DNA from: Pseudomonadota bacterium
GTDB taxonomy: Bacteria > Pseudomonadota > Gammaproteobacteria > Pseudomonadales > Halieaceae
Length of the DNA: 46,257 nt
Reading direction: 5' to 3'
Assembly: GCA_002862405.1 (NCBI GenBank)
Contig: PKCZ01000012.1
Location: forward strand, 1 to 46,257
A program made the translations under genes and the position numbers. The notes under the pieces are model-generated. The model ran no database searches, was not told the origin of the DNA, and was given only the letters and a program-made list of their open reading frames with translations. Below are positions 18,156-26,632 of this stretch, one piece after another (position 1 is the stretch's first letter; each line of letters begins with the position of its first letter).

Positions 18156-19967
18156 ATGGATTTACTTAAAGCTATTTGGCGTATCCTGGCAGGTATTAGT
18201 AAGGTCATTACGGTCTTGGTACCGCTATTGTTTGTCGTGATTTTCTTCGCAGCACTATCAGTGAGCGTCTCTGAAAATGCACCCAAGCCACTGCCTGAGC
18301 ATGCTGGATTGTTGATAGCGCCAACCGGGCGATTGGTCGAGGATCGCACACCCCTTGAGCCGCTTGATGCCTTGTTCGCCAACGAACTTTCAGCCGAAAC
18401 CTTACTGTCAACCGTGATAGAAGGTATTGATGCGGCAACGGATGATGATCGCATCACGTCGATTGTCCTCGATCTAGAAAATCTTGCGGGCCCTTCCACG
18501 AGTCAGTCGATGGAAATTATCGAAGCTCTGGATCGTTTTTCAGAGTCCGGTAAGCCCATCGTTGCGATCGGAGATTACTTTACGCAATCCCAGTACCTCC
18601 TCGCATCACAGGCAGACACGATATTTCTGCATCCAGAGGGCGGTGTCAGCCTGATGGGTTTTGGTGTTTACCGCACCTATCTGAAGCAATTCCTCGAAAA
18701 TATAAAGGTCAATTTTCATATTTTTCGAGCGGGTGAAAATAAATCGGCGGTGGAGCCCTTCATGCGAGACGACATGTCACCGCAGGAGCGCGAAGTTGTC
18801 GGTAAGTGGCTTAATAGCTTGTGGGACGACTACACGGCGCTTGTTGAAAAGGGACGCGACAAATCTCCCGGCGAAGTGACGGCCTTTGTCAACGATTTCC
18901 CTGGAAGGCTTGAGGCAAATGGTGGTGATTTGGCGGAGGTCTTTTTGCAAGAGGGCTATGTCGATGAGCTACTTTATGGTGACGAACTGGAAGAGCGTGT
19001 GACGGAGATCGTTGACGCACGTGATGAAGATGGCGATATTCAGCTTGTGACTCTCAAGCGGTATGTGAGCGATATTCGAGATCCGTTTGAGAGTGAAGAG
19101 CAACCGCTTATCGCCGTTATTCCGATCGAGGGCACCCTGGTTCCAGGCGATAGTGTTCAAGGGTCGGCAGGAAGCGATACGGTGGTAGAGCAGCTTGAAC
19201 GGGCTGATGAAGCCGATGCGGTTGCTATTGTGCTTCGTATTAATTCGGGTGGTGGCAGCGTATTTGCGTCAGAGGTGATTCGAGCCAAGGTCGACGCCAT
19301 TGCCGCTGACGGTGTGCCTATCGTCGTTTCCATGGGCGGTGCCGCCGCGTCGGGGGGTTACTGGATTGCGGCAGCTGCTGATGAGATCTGGGCGATGCCA
19401 TCGACCATTACAGGCAGCATTGGTGTCTTCTCGGCGTTTCCAACCTTTGAAGGTCTGTTCGATTACGTTGGCGCTACGGTAGACGGCGTTGGTACGACAA
19501 CGATGGCAGGCAGTTTAGACCCCTCTCGTCCACTCGATGAGAACTCGGAGCGGATTTTCCAGGCGGTTGTTGACGGAATCTATAGAGAGTTCCTGAGCTT
19601 GGTTGCCACTGCGCGACATATGACGGTGGAAGAGGTCGATTCGATCGCAGGAGGAAAGGTCTGGATTGGGCGTCAAGCCAAGGAGATTGGTCTAGTCGAT
19701 CAGCTGGGCAGTCTTGACGACGCCATTGCCTCAGCTGCGGCGCTTGCCCAGGTGGAGGATTACGATGCCGAGCGCTTTGGCACACCGATAACCCCTCAGC
19801 AGTTATTGCTAGAGGAGTTGGGCGATAGTTTTGGTGTGTCACTGCCGAAAGCGCTGGGATCCGCCATGTCTTGGTTGGCACCCATGCATGAGCCATTGAT
19901 GATGACGCAGTTGAAAGATCCCAAGCACGTCTATCTGCAGTGCTTAGACTGCAACTATGGCTATTGA
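18156..19967 (+). CDS. sppA: Signal peptide peptidase SppA, 67K type
   Basis: A 603-residue serine protease anchored by one N-terminal helix, with two tandem ClpP-like domains (about 50-300 and 315-560). It cleaves signal peptides left in the membrane after secretion. The catalytic dyad is split between the domains: Lys196 in FRAGENKSAVEPFM and Ser399 in GGAAASGGYWIA, matching E. coli Lys209 and Ser409. The ATG has GAGGAG upstream within the end of the DUF2069 gene. The last 11 bases overlap the Nudix gene. Confidence 0.96.
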   Translation: MDLLKAIWRILAGISKVITVLVPLLFVVIFFAALSVSVSENAPKPLPEHAGLLIAPTGRLVEDRTPLEPLDALFANELSAETLLSTVIEGIDAATDDDRITSIVLDLENLAGPSTSQSMEIIEALDRFSESGKPIVAIGDYFTQSQYLLASQADTIFLHPEGGVSLMGFGVYRTYLKQFLENIKVNFHIFRAGENKSAVEPFMRDDMSPQEREVVGKWLNSLWDDYTALVEKGRDKSPGEVTAFVNDFPGRLEANGGDLAEVFLQEGYVDELLYGDELEERVTEIVDARDEDGDIQLVTLKRYVSDIRDPFESEEQPLIAVIPIEGTLVPGDSVQGSAGSDTVVEQLERADEADAVAIVLRINSGGGSVFASEVIRAKVDAIAADGVPIVVSMGGAAASGGYWIAAAADEIWAMPSTITGSIGVFSAFPTFEGLFDYVGATVDGVGTTTMAGSLDPSRPLDENSERIFQAVVDGIYREFLSLVATARHMTVEEVDSIAGGKVWIGRQAKEIGLVDQLGSLDDAIASAAALAQVEDYDAERFGTPITPQQLLLEELGDSFGVSLPKALGSAMSWLAPMHEPLMMTQLKDPKHVYLQCLDCNYGY

Positions 19968-20676
19968 TGGATCGTTATCGCTCGTCGAGCGTGATGGCGC
20001 CGTCCTAGCGTCGACGGTCCTCTTGTTGCGTCCTTCTGCCTTAGGGCCAGAGGTCCTTTTGCTCAAGCGAAATTCCGACGCCCGAAACATGGCTGATGTA
20101 TGGATGTTCCCGGGCGGTAAGGTCGATGAGGATGACCACGGGACCTCTGAGTTTGAACGGGTAAAGGCAGCAGCGGTTCGCGAGTTAGAAGAAGAGGCGG
20201 ATGTTCTACTTGGGGTTGCGGCGCTGACACATTTTTCTCACTGGCTCACACCGGCAGGAATGAAGCGCCGTTTTGCGACCTGGTTTTTCGTTGCTGAGTT
20301 ACCCGAGGGTGCCTCGGTGAGTGTTGACGGTGAGGAAATGGTTGAAGCTCGCTGGGTGCATCCCGAGGACGCGGTGGCTGAACATAAAGCGGGCAAACTG
20401 CGGCTACCGCCCCCGACCGTCGTGAGTTTGGTCGACTTATCTCAGCATCGGTCAGTAGATGCGGCAGTTGCTACCGCGCGTAGGCGGATCCCACCCTATT
20501 TTTTCCCCAAGGTCTGCGCCGACGGTCCAGACGACGTCGTGATGTTGTATCCGGGAGATGCGGGCTACGAATCTGGTAATCGATCTTTTGAGGGTGCCAG
20601 ACACCGGGCAATGTGGGTTGATGGTGTGATTACGTACCAGCGAGACTTTTCTTTTCCAAACCGGGACGCTCTTTGA
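19957..20676 (+). CDS. Nudix hydrolase
   Basis: A 239-residue member of the Nudix superfamily. FPGGKVDEDD and RELEEEADVLL supply the two halves of the Nudix box, which bind the metal and the diphosphate. They are separated by about ten more residues than in the standard box, an insertion like that of the NUDT8/NUDT19-type branch, whose members hydrolyse CoA derivatives. Substrate here is unknown. Start ATG 19957 lies inside the end of sppA, so translation is likely coupled. It ends 38 bases from the convergent DUF3806 gene with no clear terminator. Confidence 0.88.
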   Translation: MAIDGSLSLVERDGAVLASTVLLLRPSALGPEVLLLKRNSDARNMADVWMFPGGKVDEDDHGTSEFERVKAAAVRELEEEADVLLGVAALTHFSHWLTPAGMKRRFATWFFVAELPEGASVSVDGEEMVEARWVHPEDAVAEHKAGKLRLPPPTVVSLVDLSQHRSVDAAVATARRRIPPYFFPKVCADGPDDVVMLYPGDAGYESGNRSFEGARHRAMWVDGVITYQRDFSFPNRDAL

Positions 20677-20714
20677 TCAGAGCTATTTCTGTCCCCGCTT
20701 ACTCTGTGTACTAG

Positions 20715-21290
20715 CTAAGATTGTGGCATCCAACGAGCGCCCGGAAGTTTCTGACGTTGTAGATTCAATTGTTCGTCAAATAAGTCACTCACCGATAGTG
20801 GGGCACTCGCCGAAAGTCGCCGAGATAGCATGGTTACCGGGAAGACATAGATCTCTTGATCGCGGTACCGAAGTGCGCGCGACCTGCCCGCGCGATCGCG
20901 ATAAACCACCCAGTGAAAATCAAGCTCACCGGCCAATAAGTCGCCAAAAACAATACCCATCGCCTGTTGAGTTTGAACATCTTCACTATCGACCCAGCGC
21001 AGGTCGATAATTCTCTGAAGCGTTTCGAGATCCCGCTCGGTAACCCCAGAGAGGCGTCTTCCAAGACGATTGGCAAGACCCTCGACGGTCTGCCGCTGCT
21101 CCGCCATGTAGTGCTTATCGATGGCGCTGAGCGGGCGAATTTGGAGCTCAAGTTCTGAACTCAGGGCGGTCGACGCGGTCAGACTAGTCACAAAGAGAAC
21201 AAACACCACAATCAGCTGTCGCAGGTTGCGTAATTCCGGTTGTGAAACTGCTCTCGAAATGGATAATTGCGCGATCATGTTGACCCTCAC
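20715..21290 (-). CDS. DUF3806-like exported protein
   Basis: A 191-residue protein with an N-terminal hydrophobic segment (LIVVFVLFVTSLTASTALS) that looks like a signal peptide preceded by a long, partly basic leader; the true start may be internal. The C-terminal half, including QQAMGIVFGDLLAG and a DFHWVVYRD strand, resembles the DUF3806 family. No function is known. It is divergent from dapA with only about 30 bases between the start codons. Confidence 0.68.
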   Translation of the reverse strand: MRVNMIAQLSISRAVSQPELRNLRQLIVVFVLFVTSLTASTALSSELELQIRPLSAIDKHYMAEQRQTVEGLANRLGRRLSGVTERDLETLQRIIDLRWVDSEDVQTQQAMGIVFGDLLAGELDFHWVVYRDRAGRSRALRYRDQEIYVFPVTMLSRRLSASAPLSVSDLFDEQLNLQRQKLPGARWMPQS

Positions 21291-21320
21291 CTGGAATTTT
21301 CCCGTCGCTGGAGTATCCCG

Positions 21321-22193
21321 ATGATAACCGGAAGCATAGTCGCGCTGGTAACACCTATGACCGATTCCGGTGATGTTGACTGGCGGACGTTAGAGCGGCT
21401 CATTGATTTTCATATCGAAAACGGAACTGCGGCACTGGGATTAGTGGGCACAACCGGTGAAGCATCGACGCTGAGTCACCCAGAGCATAGAGAAGTGATT
21501 CGATTCGGCGTCAGTCATGCAGGCGGGCGCATCCCCATCATGGCTGGCACAGGGTCCAACTCGACATTGGAGGCTGTAGAACTGACCGTGGCGGCAGCAG
21601 AAGCCGGTGCAGACTGTGCCTTGTTGGTGACTCCGTATTACAACCGGCCGACGCAGGAGGGGATGTTTCGGCACTTCTCGGCGGTAGCAGGTGCGATCAA
21701 TCTTCCTATCATCCTCTACAACGTGCCCTCGCGGACTGGCTGCGACCTTGCGAACGACACTATTCTGCGTCTCAGTCAAATTGAGAATATCGTTGGCTTG
21801 AAGGATGCTACAGGTGATATTGATCGCGGTGCCGCACTTATCCAGTCCCTGCCCGAGGGGTTTGCTGTTTACTCGGGCGACGATGGCACTACCTGCGATT
21901 TGCTTGAGGCTGGTGCTAAGGGATGTATTTCAGTTACAGCCAATGTGGCGCCCGCAGAAATGGCTGAGATGTGTCGCTTGGCATTAGCGGGTGATGTTTC
22001 TGCTGCGCGTGCTGTCGATCAAAAAGTTCAGCGACTACATCAAACATTGTTCCTTGAACCAAATCCCATTCCGGTCAAGTATGCTATGGGTTATATGGGG
22101 CTGATTGAGCCCACCATGAGATTGCCGCTCACGCCATTGTCAGCGCAGTTTCAGGGGGAAGTGACAAAGGCGATTGAGGAATGTTTAAACTAA
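21321..22193 (+). CDS. dapA: 4-hydroxy-tetrahydrodipicolinate synthase
   Basis: Condenses pyruvate with aspartate semialdehyde, the committed step of lysine and diaminopimelate synthesis. The protein has 290 residues. Lys161 in VGLKDATG forms the Schiff base, and Tyr133 in ILYNVPSRTG and Thr44/Thr45 in GTTGEAST complete the active site, at the same positions as in E. coli. ATG 21321 has GGAG at 21310-21313 and gives the family N-terminus; a longer in-frame ORF from 21267 adds unconserved residues. It overlaps bamC by 13 bases, the usual dapA-bamC arrangement. Confidence 0.98.
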   Translation: MITGSIVALVTPMTDSGDVDWRTLERLIDFHIENGTAALGLVGTTGEASTLSHPEHREVIRFGVSHAGGRIPIMAGTGSNSTLEAVELTVAAAEAGADCALLVTPYYNRPTQEGMFRHFSAVAGAINLPIILYNVPSRTGCDLANDTILRLSQIENIVGLKDATGDIDRGAALIQSLPEGFAVYSGDDGTTCDLLEAGAKGCISVTANVAPAEMAEMCRLALAGDVSAARAVDQKVQRLHQTLFLEPNPIPVKYAMGYMGLIEPTMRLPLTPLSAQFQGEVTKAIEECLN

Positions 22194-23239
22194 AGACACT
22201 GGTACTTTTTATTGCTGTGGTTGGCTTGTCAGGTTGCAGCCTGCTGCCTAATACCAGCAAGGTCATCCCGTGGGAGACAGAATCCGAGTTATCCGGTGAT
22301 TACGAGAATGCCATTGAGGCCGATGCGATCACTGTGCCCGATGATTTGGATTCCGGTGCTATTCAGCAGGCCTATCCTATTCCCGAGGTAGCAGTGAATC
22401 TTGCGATTCCTGTCACTGGCAAGGCGCCTCGTCCAGCGCCCTTGACTGCCGGCTCCCAATTGGATGCCGTTCGTTTGCAGCGTCTAGGTGAGAGCAGCTG
22501 GGCTGTGGTCAATGTCGCGCCGGGCCAGCTCTGGCCGCAGGTGCGGGCCTTCTTGGTCAGTAGCGGTATCGATGTCGCCAGTGTCGACGCCTCCGGTGGA
22601 TTAATCGACACCGCTTTTGTGATGCTTGAGAACAAAAGTCTCGAATCGCGTTTCCGCTTTAGGGTCGATTCGGGTGTACAGCGAAACACCTCCGAGTTGC
22701 ACGTATTGCAACAGAACGTTGCCAAGGATCTAGATCTTACAAGCTGGCCACAGAACTCTGATGATGCGGAGCTCGAGCAGACCATGCTGCGCAATATTGC
22801 TCAGTTCATTGCTAACAGCGCCGAGGCAGCGCCTGTGTCCATGATGGCTGAGCAAGCGATGACCGGTGCCGGACGTATCGCAATGGAGGAGTCAACCAGC
22901 GGTGCTCGATTGCGGCTGGATTTGCCATTTAATCGTGCCTGGGCGGCAACCGAGAAGGGCTTTACCGACGCGGGCTTCCGATTGGACGATAAGAACCGCA
23001 GCGCGGGTTTGTTCTATGTCACATACCTTGGCCCTGAAGGCGAAGAAGACGGTGGCTGGTTTAGCTGGCTTGGTGGCAGTGACAGCGACGATCCGTTGAT
23101 TGGTCAGGAGTTTCAAGTGCAACTGAACACGGAAGACACCTCGCAGGTCACGATTCACATCCTTGGATCGGACGGTCAGCCCATCGGACAGTTGGAACAA
23201 CAAGGCCTTCTGACTCTGCTGCAGGGCAATATCACGTAA
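22181..23239 (+). CDS. bamC: Outer membrane protein assembly factor BamC
   Basis: A 352-residue lipoprotein of the BAM complex, which folds beta-barrel proteins into the outer membrane. The signal sequence ends in LSGC with Cys19 as the lipidated residue. It is followed by a long unstructured acidic segment, which in E. coli wraps BamD. Two helix-grip domains follow (about 85-215 and 230-345). The start lies inside dapA. The barrel core gene bamA is about 20 kb downstream. Confidence 0.9.
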   Translation: MFKLKTLVLFIAVVGLSGCSLLPNTSKVIPWETESELSGDYENAIEADAITVPDDLDSGAIQQAYPIPEVAVNLAIPVTGKAPRPAPLTAGSQLDAVRLQRLGESSWAVVNVAPGQLWPQVRAFLVSSGIDVASVDASGGLIDTAFVMLENKSLESRFRFRVDSGVQRNTSELHVLQQNVAKDLDLTSWPQNSDDAELEQTMLRNIAQFIANSAEAAPVSMMAEQAMTGAGRIAMEESTSGARLRLDLPFNRAWAATEKGFTDAGFRLDDKNRSAGLFYVTYLGPEGEEDGGWFSWLGGSDSDDPLIGQEFQVQLNTEDTSQVTIHILGSDGQPIGQLEQQGLLTLLQGNIT

Positions 23240-24030
23240 TGCTTCGAGTCGCATCGGTTGGCTCAGGCAGCAAGGGAAATGCGACACTCGTCGCCAGTGA
23301 AGAGACGACGCTACTCATAGATTGCGGCTTCCCCGCACGAGAGATGCTATCCCGTCTTGATCAAATCAATGTTGACGTCGCTGATATCGATGCCATTTTG
23401 GTCACCCACGAGCACTCGGACCACATAGGTGGTGTTGCCGCTGTATCGAGAGCAGCTGGCGCTCCTATTTATGCGACTCACGGGACGCTGACGTCGGGCA
23501 AATTAGAGGGAGCCCGAACCATCGTTGAGATAGAGAGTGACTCGGAATTTGTCATTGGCGATATTGAAGTTTCGGCGATCACGGTGCCGCACGATGCGAA
23601 AGAACCGGTTCAATACGTATTCAAACACGCGGCGCGGCGCATAGGCGTCCTGACGGACTTGGGCATGGTGTCACCGCATGTGCAGCGCGCCTATGAGGGC
23701 TGTGACCTGCTGTTGCTCGAGTTTAACCATGACCTCGCGATGCTCCGGCGTGGCCCCTATCCGGTTGCACTGAAGCGTCGAGTGTCGGGTGACTTTGGAC
23801 ACCTCAACAACGATCAGGCGCTTGGGATGCTCGAGGCAATGGGGGAGTCTGTTCCCGGTACGGTCATCGCCGGGCATATTTCCGAGCAGAATAATTCGGT
23901 CGAAGCGGTCTCGACTTTATTAGGTCCGCTTATTCAGCGCACCGAGATGAATGTGATCTACGCGACGCAAAGTCAAGGCTTTGATTGGATTTCCTCTGAC
24001 GCGTCCGGTGCCGTCTCCAAGGTAGCTTGA
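23239..24030 (+). CDS. MBL-fold metallohydrolase, YycJ/WalJ-like
   Basis: A 263-residue metallo-beta-lactamase-fold protein. SVGSGSKGNATLV near the start and THEHSDHIGG (56-65) give the dinuclear metal site. Later histidines are in VPHDAKEP, FGHLNNDQA and AGHISEQNN. These features place it with YycJ/WalJ-type hydrolases, some of which are 5' to 3' exonucleases. It shares one base with the bamC stop (TAATG) and sits where Pseudomonas also has an MBL gene after bamC. The last 58 bases overlap the convergent acyltransferase gene. Confidence 0.9.
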   Translation: MLRVASVGSGSKGNATLVASEETTLLIDCGFPAREMLSRLDQINVDVADIDAILVTHEHSDHIGGVAAVSRAAGAPIYATHGTLTSGKLEGARTIVEIESDSEFVIGDIEVSAITVPHDAKEPVQYVFKHAARRIGVLTDLGMVSPHVQRAYEGCDLLLLEFNHDLAMLRRGPYPVALKRRVSGDFGHLNNDQALGMLEAMGESVPGTVIAGHISEQNNSVEAVSTLLGPLIQRTEMNVIYATQSQGFDWISSDASGAVSKVA

Positions 24031-24878
24031 GGCGGCTCTAGCTTCCATCGTCGATTAGTCCAAAGGTAGCTCTCTGGCTGCAGGCGAATCGTCTCTTCAG
24101 CTAAGGCAACGTATTTCTCGATGAGTTCGCTTTCGCTCATCGTGCCGGGCTCTGCACAGATTGTCAGGAGTTCAGCGTGGTAGTGGCCCTGAGATAATCG
24201 TTGTGTCCGCGCAAAGTACACCGGATATTTTGTGAGACGGGCTAAGGTCGCGGGTCCCATGAAGAACGCGGTGGTTTGGTTCAGGAATTGCGTCCAATGA
24301 ATTGTCTGACGTTTCCCGGGCGACTGATCGGCAAGTAAGGCCAAGACTCTTGGAGTGCGTCGATTCTTTAGTACGTGCCGACTGACACCTTTCATTGTGA
24401 CCAACGTTGCACCCCATTTACCTCTCGACTCCAGCGCAAAGCGATCGGCGCCACGGTCATGCAACGGCTTGTAAACACCATCTAGCGGTGCGGTTGCCGC
24501 TGCACTCGCACGTTGTGTTAGCCACTCCCAGTTGTTGTGATGGATCGATAACAAGATACCGGGTTTAGGTGATTCATTGTCCGATGAGACCAATGGCTCC
24601 CAGCCGGCGATGGTCACTCGTTTCTCTAGCTCGCTCCGAGGCATGCGCCAGGCATACATGGCCTCAACGGTCACATCGGCGAATTGTTGGTAGAAGCTGC
24701 GTCTGGTTGTCGCGTACCAAGCCTCGGACTGATTGGGAAAGGAGCGCCTCAGGTTTTGATCGACCGTGTTAACTCGATACTTGAACACACGCTCAGCAAG
24801 CCATGCGAGAACTCGCGCAAGTCGATAGGAAATCGAAAGCGGAAGCGCGGCAATCGCGCGATAAATCCAGTAGGTCAC
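23973..24878 (-). CDS. LpxL/HtrB-type lysophospholipid acyltransferase family protein
   Basis: A 301-residue membrane-associated acyltransferase. The HHNNWEW segment contains the catalytic Hx4E pair (His113 and Glu118). LALLADQSPGKRQ and FFMGPATLARLTKYPV also fit LpxL/LpxM acyltransferases. Such enzymes add secondary acyl chains to lipid A or related lipids on the inner leaflet of the inner membrane. GTG 24878 is preferred because it overlaps the LRR gene's TGA as GTGA with GGAG 11 bases upstream; an ATG at 24941 would overlap that gene by 67 bases. The exact acceptor is uncertain. The C-terminal 20 residues are overlapped by the MBL gene. Confidence 0.87.
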   Translation of the reverse strand: MTYWIYRAIAALPLSISYRLARVLAWLAERVFKYRVNTVDQNLRRSFPNQSEAWYATTRRSFYQQFADVTVEAMYAWRMPRSELEKRVTIAGWEPLVSSDNESPKPGILLSIHHNNWEWLTQRASAAATAPLDGVYKPLHDRGADRFALESRGKWGATLVTMKGVSRHVLKNRRTPRVLALLADQSPGKRQTIHWTQFLNQTTAFFMGPATLARLTKYPVYFARTQRLSQGHYHAELLTICAEPGTMSESELIEKYVALAEETIRLQPESYLWTNRRWKLEPPQATLETAPDASEEIQSKP

Positions 24879-25438
24879 GGCGAGCAATGCTCCGGTACAA
24901 TAACCTCGACCCCGCCGCGGAAGCGGACGAGGCTGTGACACTGCAATGCTGGATTGTCTTCAAGTGAGACAAGATTCAAGCTTGTGAGAACGGTCAGAGG
25001 CACCATATCCACGATGTTATTGCCATCGAGTCGCAGCTCTTCGAGTTGCGTCAGCTTCGAAAGCTCGACAAGGTTGCGAATATTGTTGTCCGTCACCTTC
25101 AGACGTTTGAGCCCACTAAAGCGAGAAAGACCCGACAAGGATTCGATCCCTGCATCTGAACAGTTGAGCACGTCCAAGCCCCCTGCCACGTATACCTGAC
25201 CATCTTCTATGGCCTGAGTGACGCAATTACTCAACGCGACGTCGGGAAGGTAGTAGTCCTCAAACAAATCCCTGGGCGTGTAAAGCGTCCGATCGTTCAG
25301 CGTGATGTCGTACTGGTCGAGATTCCCACAGCCCGCCAATCCGCCCGCTAGTAGCACCGAGAAAATAAGCCGATAGCCAGCGCACCAACACTTGGTGACG
25401 CTTAAAAGAGTCTGCGATAGGTACAAAATCGGAAGCAT
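24875..25438 (-). CDS. Leucine-rich repeat lipoprotein
   Basis: A 187-residue protein with a lipobox, LAGC, at Cys37, so probably an outer- or inner-membrane lipoprotein. Residues about 89-160 form three to four leucine-rich repeats of about 22 residues, with LKRLKVTDNNI and LEELRLDGNNI as the clearest units. Extra cysteines at 72, 93, 167 and 185 could form disulfides that cap the solenoid. No enzymatic domain is seen, so a binding role is likely. The stop overlaps the acyltransferase GTG, suggesting joint expression. The signal segment is long (36 residues), so the real start could be further in. Confidence 0.78.
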   Translation of the reverse strand: MLPILYLSQTLLSVTKCWCAGYRLIFSVLLAGGLAGCGNLDQYDITLNDRTLYTPRDLFEDYYLPDVALSNCVTQAIEDGQVYVAGGLDVLNCSDAGIESLSGLSRFSGLKRLKVTDNNIRNLVELSKLTQLEELRLDGNNIVDMVPLTVLTSLNLVSLEDNPALQCHSLVRFRGGVEVIVPEHCSP

Positions 25439-25462
25439 GACGAAGTCCGTGTGCTGAGACGG

Positions 25463-25468
25463 TATAAT
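25463..25468 (+). promoter_or_regulatory. Putative -10 box for the rsmJ operon
   Basis: A perfect TATAAT lies about 80 bases ahead of the small gene at 25548, in a 109-base gap between divergent genes. The best -35-like sequence (ATGACG, 25437-25442) is 20 bases away, which is long. The position suits transcription of the 25548-27114 gene group. Confidence 0.4.
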
Positions 25469-25547
25469 GCCAGAGGAAGCGTTTCAGTTCGAGGTATGTG
25501 TCGCGGGACAGGCGCATTTCGCCGTTTTAGTAAGCAGGTGAGAAACC

Positions 25548-25859
25548 ATGGCGTTGGATCAGCTAGAGGCAACATTGAAAAAGCAATGGCGACTCGGCCA
25601 AAGCATTGTTCTTTGTTGGGCGTTTGACCCCAATGGCCTGCTAACTATCGTTGTTCCGCACTATTTTCTCGGTAACTTTACGTCGCCCAATCATCCCTCG
25701 GGCGAGGGCCAAAACAATGAGGACTTTATCCGGCAACTCATTGAGGAGCGGTTAATTGAGGTGACCGACAAACATGGTATGAGTCAGGGGGCGCACAACG
25801 TTGGCTTTGCTATCGAGTTAGAAGGTTTACCGCTGGCATTAGGCATGAGAAAAAGCTAG
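25548..25859 (+). CDS. Small conserved-looking protein of unknown function (103 aa)
   Basis: I do not recognise this protein. It has a plausible ribosome-binding site (AGGTGAG, 25535-25541) and a 1-base overlap of its TAG stop with the rsmJ GTG, which supports it as a real gene. It has no signal peptide. The body alternates hydrophobic strand (SIVLCWAFDPNGLLTIVVP) and a central acidic helix (NNEDFIRQLIEERLIEV). It ends with GFAIELEGLPLALGM. The look is of a small soluble alpha/beta protein. Confidence 0.65.
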   Translation: MALDQLEATLKKQWRLGQSIVLCWAFDPNGLLTIVVPHYFLGNFTSPNHPSGEGQNNEDFIRQLIEERLIEVTDKHGMSQGAHNVGFAIELEGLPLALGMRKS

Positions 25860-26632
25860 TGAGTTGTGTTGTCGCAGCGGCGTCTAGGGGAGTTCAAGCA
25901 CGGGCGAAGTCAGTGGCAGAGACGCTGAATCTCGAGTTTGTTGCCATCGCAGATGATCTGGATTACGGTGTTGCGTTGGTCATCGATACGGATCGTTCGT
26001 GGCTTCAACGGTTGCAAAGCCCTCGATTGGGACCGGTTTACATCGACTTTTCCGCCGCTGACATGGTCTATCGCCGAAAATCCGGGCACAACGAGCCATT
26101 GGGTCGTGCGATTGGTGTGAAGGGTGATAAGCGGCCTAAAGTATTTGATGCAACCGCTGGGTTGGGACGCGACGCTTTTGTACTGGCAGACCTCGGTTGT
26201 TCGGTCACTCTGTCAGAACAGTCAGCGCCTCTGTGTTATCTCCTGGAACAGGCGCGCGAGTTAGCGCTTATGAGCGCCAACGACAAAGTGGTTGAGGCGG
26301 TAAGTCGTATGCGCGTACTTCGCGGGGATAGCCGTCAGCAAGCGGTTGAGGGCTTTGATGTGATTTACATTGACCCCATGTTTCCTGAGCGTGGCAAAAC
26401 CGCTGCGGTGAAGAAGGACTTGGCCACTGTTCAGGCGCTTCATGCGCATAGTTCAGTGGCAAACGCTCCTGAGGATTTAGTGGTATGGGCGATGGCTCAG
26501 CCAGTTGAGCGAGTTGTGATCAAGCGGCCCGTCAAAGCGCCGGTACTGGGGACTGTTAAGCCCTCTCACAGCATCACGGGTAAAACGGTTCGCTTTGACG
26601 TCATGGTGAAACCAGAGGGGAATGGCAGGTGA
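25859..26632 (+). CDS. rsmJ: 16S rRNA (guanine1516-N2)-methyltransferase RsmJ
   Basis: Methylates N2 of G1516 in 16S rRNA using S-adenosylmethionine. The 257-residue length fits the family. Motifs: DFSAADMVYRRKSG before the core, the cofactor loop FDATAGLGRDAFVLA (about 97-111), and the catalytic IDPMFPERGKTAAVKKD. The GTG start overlaps the preceding TAG by one base, and its own TGA overlaps the next GTG. The methyltransferase core is intact. Confidence 0.94.
   Translation: MSCVVAAASRGVQARAKSVAETLNLEFVAIADDLDYGVALVIDTDRSWLQRLQSPRLGPVYIDFSAADMVYRRKSGHNEPLGRAIGVKGDKRPKVFDATAGLGRDAFVLADLGCSVTLSEQSAPLCYLLEQARELALMSANDKVVEAVSRMRVLRGDSRQQAVEGFDVIYIDPMFPERGKTAAVKKDLATVQALHAHSSVANAPEDLVVWAMAQPVERVVIKRPVKAPVLGTVKPSHSITGKTVRFDVMVKPEGNGR

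Noticed and set aside
25260-25517. An 85-residue minus-strand frame overlapping the LRR lipoprotein start
   Set aside because: It overlaps the LRR gene in another frame and ends in shadow sequence; no motif or ribosome site supports it.
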